Positions 15,383-22,749 of a stretch of DNA of 22,749 nt are shown here, piece after piece. Location of the stretch: contig JANBQS010000283.1 of the NCBI GenBank assembly GCA_027577415.1, positions 1-22,749 on the forward strand, in the 5' to 3' direction. The stretch comes from Coemansia sp. RSA 922. Taxonomy: Eukaryota > Kickxellomycota > Kickxellomycetes > Kickxellales > Kickxellaceae. The translations under genes and the position numbers were made by a program. The stretch's first letter is position 1, and each line of letters opens with the position of its first letter. Under the pieces are notes generated by a model. The model was given only the letters and a program-made list of their open reading frames with translations, ran no database searches and was not told the DNA's origin.

Positions 15383-18300
15383 TTAGTTGACTATATTCTC
15401 GCCAGCAACAGCCTCATACTCGTCAACCGGTCGATTAGCTTGCAAATTATGCAAACGTTGACCAACCAAGTACACGCGATCTCTAGCCAACCGAGTCCAA
15501 CGCTTATACAACAAGCACGCGCGCCAAACAGCAGCCGAGGTGACACACAAAAGCAAAAAGGTCTTGCTAGCGAATGCCAATAGAGCAATATCGTCGAGCG
15601 CAACAATCCGCGCAAAACTTGCTACTGTCAACTGGTCATATCGCCACAGCATAGCAGCGGCCAGAGCAAACGGAACAGCAGAAATAGTAAGCGACGCCAA
15701 AATAACTGGAACGGCAAAGACCCACACAGCTCTCCACACATGCCACTGGTGCGGGGGGCCAGTAAACATGCGTTCCAGCTCGCGCGAAATACGCCAGTCG
15801 GAGAAGAATCGCAGGACCGAGTGGGCTATCCACACGTGCATTAGACTGAACATCCAATTGCGCACCATAGCAGTGACCAAGCCCCTGCCCAGTGGCACCT
15901 CGGGGCTCTCCAGTATCCGCCGGACGACTACTACCACATATACTTCAATGACCAGACTGTAGGCCAGTGGGACGGCGCCCAGGAACGCGGCACACACGAC
16001 ACTAAGCTTCCAAAAGGCCGTCCACGCCCGCCGTCCGCCACGGATGAGGGCAGCAGCGTTGCCTTCGCCACCCGCGTTGGCAATGGCTGCTACAAGCTCA
16101 GCAACGCGCACAGCGAGAGCGCAGCTAATAACCACACACAGCATGCCGACACCCAGCGCAAGCACATTGCTAGTCGGGTCGTCCATGTTCACGCAGCGAC
16201 AAACCCAGGGTCCAACAGCTAGCGCCAGCATCAGCACAGCAACGCCGACAACAGCTATGGCGATCCAGCCCAGGCCGATAAACATGCCTAGGCGCAGGCG
16301 CAGGCCAGGCGGGGCATACACGACGGTGTGGTCCTCGCGCTTGAATCTCTGGTCGCGGTAGCTGCTTTCTGGCGCAGGAGCTGGCAGCAGGGCTGGATCG
16401 ACCAGTCCCGAAGCGCGGATATCAGGGTGATCCGCAGCCTCGTAGTCATGGCGGGTGCTGACGGGACGCCCATGCTCATCAATAGGCACCAGCATGCGAC
16501 GGCCAGCGACAACAGGCACCGTGTCAATGGCTGGCACTCGCAGGTTGCTGCCGTCCAAGACAAACACCACCGATGATCCAACCAGCGCGCGGTTGATGGC
16601 GGCCTGCAGGTGATCGCGGTATTCACGTGTCGGCAGGGCCCACTCCACGGGTCCAGCACGTGCCAAGTCTAAATAGCGGAGCTCGGCAAAGGCAGTGCGT
16701 ACCGCATCGGTGGGGGCGCACAGCCGCGCCACGCAGCTGGGCAGCCAGGGCGCAGCAGGCATGGCCCACCGGCCCTCGTCCATGACGTCGCGGTCGCCCA
16801 GCATAAACTCCGACAGCCGCGCGACGCGCGCCGCCACGCGCCACCACCGATTAAACACGGCCTGCGCCACAGCGAAGGGCTTTCCCCAGGCAACGACCAG
16901 CGGCAGCAAAAAGGCCACCCAGGCGTACAAGTGAGGCGGAAGCGAGTCGTCGCCCAGACCGGCCCAGGTAATAGGGAGCATTCCCTCGGGCGCCACGCGG
17001 GCGGCCATGTGAGCCGGCACCAAGACGCAGGCGGCGATGATGGTGCAGTACATGATGGCGCTGCGGCCGATCTTGTACTGCTGCGGCACCATGCGGTCCT
17101 CGAGGATCTCGCGCATGGGGTGGAACTCCGGGTCATTCGGGTCGCGGATGAACCACAGCACGCCGGGCCGCAGCACCTGGCGGCAGTACAAGACAAAGCG
17201 GGCAAAGTGGATCATGAACCCGAGTCCGACCATCCAGTACACGACGATGCGCGCCCACGGCCAGCCGCCGCCCGCCCACAGCGCCGGCTGCAGCACCGGC
17301 CCCAGCGACGATGCCAAGCAGTATCCGCACAGTGCGGGGAACAGCGCCAGCTCGACCAGGATAAAGTACGCGATTTTGGCCATTAAAACAACCACCCGCG
17401 CCTGCGCATACGTCATCGTCCGACGCAGGCTGCGCGGCGCATACGCCACCAGCACCCACGCCAGGGCGATCAGCACGACGTGGCCGGTGCCGATCATCGC
17501 CAGCCGCTCGCCTAGCGTCGCCCCGCCCGTCGCCCGCTGCAGCCACGCCGCCGCGCGGTCGACGGGCACGCCCCACCGCACAAAGCGCCGCCACACGTCG
17601 CGCTCGCCCTCCGTAATCCCCGCCAAATACGCCGAATCAAGCGCCGCTATTTCGGGCATGGTTGGCGTGGGCGTGACGCTGGCACTGACCCAGGGGAACA
17701 GCACTTGCATTGCCCACGACTGCTGCACGCGCTGCAGCACCGCCGCCGAGCCGAGCTGGTCCCACAGCTTGACGTCGGCTCGCAGCGCCTCGCGCATGCC
17801 TGGCACGAGGAATGCGAGCACTGGGCCGAGCATGTTGACGCTGATCTCGGCAATGGGCAGCAGCCGGTCAAGCACAAGCTCGCTGACGGTGTCGACGGCA
17901 GTGGTGCAAGCGTACACGGCGTAAAGCGCCCACCGTATGGGATTCAGCAGCACAAACCTGCGCCCGATGATAAATGGAATCCACGCCAGGCACGCCAGCA
18001 CCAGGCTGACCATCGACCACACAAGCACAAAATACTGCGCAGCGTCCATCGCTCGCCCGCGGAATCCCATTGCCTCCAGCACTCCCTCGCCCATCTCAGG
18101 GTCGCCAAAGTTGTCCTCGTCATCAGCCGCCGCAGGGGCAGCAGCAGCAGCAGGCATGGGCTGCGCGGGGGCAATTGGCACTGGCTCTGCAGGGGCAATT
18201 ACTTCAGCCTCTACCGCTTCTTCTACGTTGTCTTCTTCTTCTACATGGTCTTCCTCTATGTGGCCTTCTTCTACATTGTCGTCTTCGCGCCGAGCATTGG

Positions 18301-19775
18301 GCATAATCCCCAAGTCAAAGTCCAACAGCCCCTCGTAGTACTCGCGTCGCATACGCTGGTGTAGCTCATGTCGCCACCTAGCATCGTTGTAATCAATCTC
18401 GCCGTCATCAACCTCGCCGCCATCGCTGCCCGAGTCGCTCGCCGGATGGAAGCCAACTCTTGCTGGGATTCCACGCGAGCTCTCGGATGTAAAAGTAGGC
18501 GGCGGCGTACTACCCGCATCGCGTGCCATGAAATTAGCGCTTTGCGATGACGACTCGCTGCTAGTCACCAACGACCAAGCGTTGTCGCCTTCATCCGCAT
18601 ACTCGTCATCCTGCAACCCAAACGAGTCGTGGTTTCTAGCAGACGCGCTTGGTTCTGACTGGTCGCTGTTGCTGACGCTGTGTCGACGTATGGGCACAGG
18701 CTGCTCATCTGGCAGGTGGTCGTCAAGAAGAGCGAGACGTTCGAATAGTGGCCGATAGTGTGGGTTCTCGACAACGACTGGCTGAGCATGTACAACATTG
18801 GGTGGTGGTGGTAGCTCTGGCTCAGGCATTGGCTCCAATACCTGTGCTTGAGCTTCGAGGACAGGATTGTCGACAAAGTTTTCCTGCACGGGAGCATTGG
18901 CATAAATCCAGTCACGCAAGATAAACAGCGCCATAAACAGGACGATTGTAACCACAGTAACCACTCCGCCTTCGATCCATTTGGCCATCAGCTCAGCGAC
19001 AGAGTCCACAGCCTCATCTATCCACTCGTCAGACACGCTGACTCCAAGTGCCCTGCCAAGTATCTGAGTGCAGGGCTTGATCACCAGGCGTGTTGACATA
19101 TATAAAACAAGCGCCGTAGTCTTGGCTCCGTCCAGTACTCCTGTGCGCGAGACAATAGGCGTCACCGTGTTGTTTGTGAGTGCAAATTGGTACCATTCGT
19201 GCCACGACGAAAACCCGACAAACCGCACTGACGCTGAGCTGACAGCGTAAACAACAGCCTCAGCTGCATTATTCAGATTGTCAGCGTTGTCATCAGCAAT
19301 AGGCGCAGATGACTGCCCGCCGCTCCAAAAGTAAAAGCGAGTCATCCAGTAGACAATATACGGTAGTAGCAAGAACCACACAGCCAATACAAGGACCCCT
19401 CGAGTCACAAACAAAATAGTCCGCGCTACGTTGCTCAGCATTTGCCGCACAATTATGCTCTTTGGAATCGTCTCGGGCATATTGGGATCATACACAGGTG
19501 TGAACGCGTACTCGTGTTTGCATAGCTCGCAGTATCTTTTGTTGCTGTGTGCGAGCCACTCTTCTAGGCAGTCCTGGTGTACGTATTTAATGCTGCCTGA
19601 GCATCGGCATGGGTAGAACAGCGGTTCTTCCTCCGTCGCCTCGCCACGACAGACTCGGCAAATTGCCACTACACTTGACAAAAAAAGTAATAGTCTGCTT
19701 TAGTAATTTGAGTGTATACATAAAACCACTTGCGTGCGTACATGCTTTAAAGTACATACCTTCGTCATGCTCCAT
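15383..19775 (-). CDS. SSM4: Doa10/SSM4 (MARCH6-type) RING-CH membrane E3 ubiquitin ligase, two exons (1433 aa)
   Basis: Doa10 marks ER and inner-nuclear-membrane proteins for degradation. Exon 1 is 19775-19760 (16 nt, MEHDE plus one base). The 91-nt intron is GTATGT..TGTAG with TTACTAAA; exon 2 is 19668-15383. Joining gives MEHDEVAICRVCRG. The RING-CH ligands are Cys9, Cys12, Cys26, Cys28, His36, Cys39, Cys52 and Cys55. Many hydrophobic segments follow, consistent with the roughly 14 of the family, starting LFVTRGVLVLAVWFLLLPYI. An acidic linker (DDNVEEGHIEEDHVEEED) and an Ala/Pro run precede the central membrane block. Near the end, VYLVGQRLHN matches the Doa10 C-terminal element, with the Gly and Asn five apart that are needed for activity in yeast Doa10. 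At 1433 aa it is close to yeast (1319) and longer than human MARCH6 (910). The central coding part (16-18 kb) is GC-rich. Confidence 0.93.
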
Positions 19776-19994
19776 TGTGGTCTATGTATATGCCCTTGTC
19801 TTGTATTAAAAAAAACGACACAATAAGATTAGTAAATGTTAATTTGGAAAAGGTAGTTTGATTGGAAATGACAAAAAAGAAAAGAATAGTAATTAAAAAA
19901 AGAACATAAAAGCTTACTGACTGCGCCCCCAGTGTTTTGTCTTGTGACTCTTGCATTTTAATCCGATCAACTCGAAAATTTGGGCTCTTTGGGG

Positions 19995-21437
19995 TTAAAA
20001 AATAAAGTCGGCGTACTTGGCCAGATCCTCATCCTGCTTCAGATACTCAAAGTTGGCATCGGGGTAGTTAAAGATCAAGTCAACTCCGCCATCCTGGTAG
20101 TTGGGGTACATGCGAGCCATCCCTTCCTTGACATAGTAGTCAAAGCTCAAGACCTCGGGCTGTCCGAATCCAAAATCAATAGTGCGGAACGGCATGTAGC
20201 GCAAGGCAGACAGTCCAAAGTACGACGTCTGTGGCGAATTACACAAGGTAAAGCTCGCTCTGTACAGTAAGCCCAAATTGGTCTCGATAGTATGCATGAC
20301 GGCCTTTGTATACTCGCTGCCGACCATTGAGCTATACTCCTTGATCGCCGTTGCCAAGTCCTTGTACGTGCTGTCGACAACCGTTTGGGTAGGCAGTGGG
20401 GCGACAGTAGTGCACGAAATATTGCCAGTAAAATTAACTGGCATGTTGGCGCGAAGACGGCCGTCGTAGGCAACAACGACATACGAAATTTGAGGCGGCA
20501 TGGCGTATACCATAGTGTTGGCACGCACCATAGCCTGGGCGCACAGCGCTGTCAATGCCACATTGACAGTCTGCGTCTTATCAATGTCTTGGCGCATGCG
20601 CTCTAGGTTAGTCGGGGTAAAGTGCATCAAATGCTGGTCCTCGTAAGTGGGCAAGTCGGGCGAGGCAATTAGAACTGGGGCGATATTTGCGGGAAACTCC
20701 ATCGGCAGTGGCGGCACATTCTCCTTAAAGTGACGGATAAAGGGAGGGTCGACTGGCTCGATGCTGTCAAAGTAACTTTGCATCTCCGTACGGCTAGTGG
20801 CTGGTGGCTGAGCAAGCTGGCAGTCGGAGTTGCCAGTGCTGTGCAAGTGGCGAGCATACTCGGCCCAGTGGTTCATAAAAATTATCATCCCGGACCCATC
20901 AAACAGTACGTGCGAGAGCGAGTATGCCAGCGCTACGTAATCGCTGTCCTTGAACCGCAAAACTCGGATAATTACTGCCGAGTGGTCCTTGTGGTACGTC
21001 GCCCTGGGCAGCCTGCTCACGCCACTCTCGCGGTAGAATCGCGTAACGTCAAAGAACTTGACATTGCTGCTCTCCTTGGATGCAGTATTTGGGCGCATAG
21101 TCATAAAGGCGTCGGCTGGATGGTCAACGTGGATCTCTGCAATATCGGGCATGCACAAGTTGGCCGGGTCGACGGACATGACAGCTCGACCCTGGCTGTT
21201 GACAGTAGGCCGACCAACGATCATCGGGTAGTGGTCGACAACAAGCTGTAGGAAGCTATGGCGAAGCAAGTCGAAGCTCATAAACTCTCCTTCGGCTTGG
21301 CGAGTATTCTTGTAAAAGTAAAGCCCATCGACAGTTATTCCAAACTGAGCCAAGTCCAGCGTCGTTAGCTCTAGATCTTGTGGCTTGATGCCAGCCAGCA
21401 AGTCGTTGTCGCTTTTAGCTGTGTCTGAAGCAAGCAT
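19995..21437 (-). CDS. BAHD-like HxxxD acyltransferase (480 aa)
   Basis: The BAHD/transferase family moves acyl groups from acyl-CoA to alcohols or amines. HVLFD (His176..Asp180) in SLSHVLFDGSG is the catalytic HxxxD motif. DFGFG (421-425) in RTIDFGFGQPE is the structural DFGWG motif with Trp replaced by Phe. Both halves and a length of 480 fit the family (430-480). The start at 21437 (MLASDTAKS) is preferred over 21548, because the extra 37 residues are mainly Phe/Leu encoded by an A-run and a T-rich stretch typical of promoters here; if real, they would be a membrane anchor. The substrate cannot be read from sequence. It could make an acylated sterol, alkaloid or similar metabolite, but no biosynthetic partner lies nearby. 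The stop is 219 bp from the Doa10 start. Confidence 0.82.
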   Translation of the reverse strand: MLASDTAKSDNDLLAGIKPQDLELTTLDLAQFGITVDGLYFYKNTRQAEGEFMSFDLLRHSFLQLVVDHYPMIVGRPTVNSQGRAVMSVDPANLCMPDIAEIHVDHPADAFMTMRPNTASKESSNVKFFDVTRFYRESGVSRLPRATYHKDHSAVIIRVLRFKDSDYVALAYSLSHVLFDGSGMIIFMNHWAEYARHLHSTGNSDCQLAQPPATSRTEMQSYFDSIEPVDPPFIRHFKENVPPLPMEFPANIAPVLIASPDLPTYEDQHLMHFTPTNLERMRQDIDKTQTVNVALTALCAQAMVRANTMVYAMPPQISYVVVAYDGRLRANMPVNFTGNISCTTVAPLPTQTVVDSTYKDLATAIKEYSSMVGSEYTKAVMHTIETNLGLLYRASFTLCNSPQTSYFGLSALRYMPFRTIDFGFGQPEVLSFDYYVKEGMARMYPNYQDGGVDLIFNYPDANFEYLKQDEDLAKYADFIF

Positions 21438-21780
21438 GATGATAAAAGTAAGAAAAAAGATGAGAATAATGGTGAGGAGAAAAAAAAAAAAGAAGAAACC
21501 AAGATGCTCTTTATTCTTTGAACAAGCTAAAATAGGTGGCCAAGCCATTATTTATTCGACATTGCGCCATGCAATTAAAAAAACCATCGTATTGACATGT
21601 GTGGCTTATTTTTCTTCCGAAATTGGAAGTGGCGTATACAGTCTGATTCGACTCGATTAGCCAATCCAGCTCGGCTCGGCTCTGCCAGCACCAGTCTAAG
21701 TGTGACGAATGGCTGACAGAGCTCCACTATTCTCTCTCCAATTATCATTTTTTTTAAAGCATATTAAATAGAATAGCGAA
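21438..21780. promoter_or_regulatory. Divergent promoter of acyltransferase and UEV genes
   Basis: These 343 bp separate two outward-facing starts. A CCAAT motif lies at 21661-21665, followed by a repeated CTCGG (CTCGGCTCGGCTC). An A-run sits next to the acyltransferase start and a T-run plus TATTAAATA near the UEV start. No gene is seen. Confidence 0.5.
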
Positions 21781-22586
21781 ATGTACGCATCGACGTCTGG
21801 AAGTACGTGTCATTTGCTTTAACCGCCACAGAGAATATTCCAGATTGCGCTAGCTGCTGCTAATTATTATTGTTATTGTGTTGCCAATTTGCTACATGTA
21901 GAACCTAGAAACTTTCGGCTGCTGGACGAACTTGAAAAGTCGGAGAAAGGAGTCAGCGACGGCTCGTGCACATACGGTCTAGAGAACGCAGAAGATGACA
22001 TTTATATGGTCAATTGGGTTGCGTCGATATTGGGACCACACAATTCACAATTTCAGAACCGCATCTACACGGTGAAGCTAACGTGCGGCATGGATTACCC
22101 CAAGGTCCCGCCAACTGTGGTTTTCGAGACCAAGATCAACCTTGGGGACGTGGTCAAGGCTGACGGCACCGTTGACCCGAAGAAGCTCGAGATCTTGGAC
22201 AAGTGGGAGCCTACGAGCAGCCACACTCTGCTATCTGCGCTTCTCAGCCTGCGCCAGCTAATGGGAAGGAATCCGCACCGCAATTCTATACAGCCTGAAG
22301 AGGGCACTAAGTATGCCGACAAGAAGAAGACTGACGGCGTGCAAGCGGGCAGGTGAGTCTTGTTTTTTTTGTTTACAATTTTTTTTTTCCCCTATAAACA
22401 CGACAAGCTCTTCCATTAAAAAAAAACTATGTGTGGGGAAGTCAGTCAGGGGTTTGGAAAATACGTGGGCCGATTGCTTGGCACTGCCCCTTCTTTTCTT
22501 CTTCTCTGCGTTTTGTCAATTTCTATTTCTGTCGAATTTACTTTTCACCATTCTCTTTCAGCCCGCTTGGCGGACTACCTACTTAA
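21781..22586 (+). CDS. MMS2: Ubiquitin-conjugating enzyme variant, MMS2/UEV1 type, three exons (165 aa)
   Basis: Mms2 pairs with Ubc13 to build Lys63 ubiquitin chains in post-replication DNA repair. Exons are 21781-21802, 21902-22352 and 22562-22586. Intron 1 (99 nt) is GTACGT..TGTAG; joining gives MYASTSGKPRNFRLLDELEK, matching the UEV start. The UBC fold follows: DDIYMVNWVASILGP, NRIYTVKL, DYPKVPPTVVFETKINL, VDPKKLEILDKW and QPEEGT. There is no cysteine at the E2 active-site position, as expected for a catalytically inactive variant. Intron 2 (22353-22561) has a perfect CAG/GTGAGT donor and a TTCTCTTTCAG acceptor and adds SPLGGLPT. If it is retained, the protein ends at the TGA at 22354-22356. 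The spliced end lies only 39 bp before the next start codon, so the shorter form remains possible. Confidence 0.85.
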
Positions 22587-22625
22587 TTTATCGACATTTA
22601 CGCGCACACTGTTGTAGTGAACACA

Positions 22626-22749
22626 ATGGCAGCAGACAATGACGCCGCAATGCCAGGAACAGCAGCGGCGGTAGCAGCAGCAGTAGAGGCAGAGGTTGAG
22701 CAGGGCAGCTCGACAGCACAGGCGCCAGGCTCGTCGTCGTGGAAGCCCG
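22626..22749 (+). CDS. Start of an Ala-rich protein, cut by the window edge (41 codons)
   Basis: ATG at 22626 opens a frame that stays open to the last base. It encodes MAADNDAAMPGTAAAVAAAV, then an acidic stretch and a Ser-rich stretch ending SSSWKP. GCA/GCG codons dominate. This is a typical disordered N-terminus and no family can be named. The sequence before it is pyrimidine-rich and could be its own promoter, the last UEV intron, or both. Confidence 0.55.
   Translation, partial: MAADNDAAMPGTAAAVAAAVEAEVEQGSSTAQAPGSSSWKP

Noticed and set aside
21438..21548. 37-residue N-terminal extension of the acyltransferase that would form a membrane anchor
   Set aside because: Hydrophobic stretch comes from an A-run and T-rich promoter DNA; family enzymes are soluble and start near the ATG at 21437. 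Kept as an alternative in the feature entry.
1..22749. tRNA, rRNA, CRISPR or prokaryotic-type elements
   Set aside because: No tRNA B-box pattern with a matching cloverleaf, no regularly spaced repeats, and the gene content is eukaryotic.

Overview
The window looks like nuclear DNA of an early-diverging (zygomycete-grade) fungus. It carries single-copy fungal housekeeping genes (VTA1, EAF6, a Doa10/SSM4 ligase, an MMS2-type UEV, a velvet-domain protein). Introns are mostly short (74-99 nt) with GT..AG ends and branch-like CTAAY/CTAAR sites. Promoters are CT-rich and A/T homopolymers are common. A Kickxellales/Coemansia-like source is my best guess, but it is an inference from gene style and was not tested.

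Layout. (1) Positions 1-5872, AT-rich, all on the + strand: five small ORFs that each read as a divergent ubiquitin-like fold (Ubl1-Ubl5, 89-116 aa), with an F-box protein gene between the third and fourth. Ubl1, Ubl2 and Ubl4 form one subfamily; Ubl3 and Ubl5 form another. Ubl3 has a Gly-Gly exactly where ubiquitin ends, followed by a 22-residue tail. Ubl4 ends in a PPxY-type motif. Ubl1-Ubl3 share an upstream DNA block, which points to tandem duplication including promoter sequence. This cluster is the best candidate for something undescribed.

(2) Positions 5880-12023, all on the - strand: VTA1 (ESCRT/Vps4 cofactor), a two-domain trehalose-6-phosphate synthase/phosphatase with one intron and a very GC-rich second exon, EAF6 (NuA4-type acetyltransferase subunit) and an MCT-like MFS transporter. 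Ubl5 and VTA1 converge with 7 bp between stop codons.

(3) Positions 12024-15382: about 1.2 kb of non-coding DNA with a long imperfect inverted repeat, a three-exon velvet-domain gene on the - strand, then another 1.2 kb without a supportable gene.

(4) Positions 15383-22749: a 1433-aa Doa10/MARCH6-type membrane RING-CH ligase with a 16-nt first exon and a BAHD-like HxxxD acyltransferase, both on the - strand; a divergent promoter; a three-exon UEV gene (+); and the first 41 codons of an Ala-rich protein that runs off the right edge.

The Doa10, UEV and VTA1 genes are also ubiquitin-linked, but they are conserved housekeeping genes and need not be functionally tied to the Ubl cluster. Exon joins were worked out by hand from reading frame, splice consensus and family alignment. 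No database search was run.
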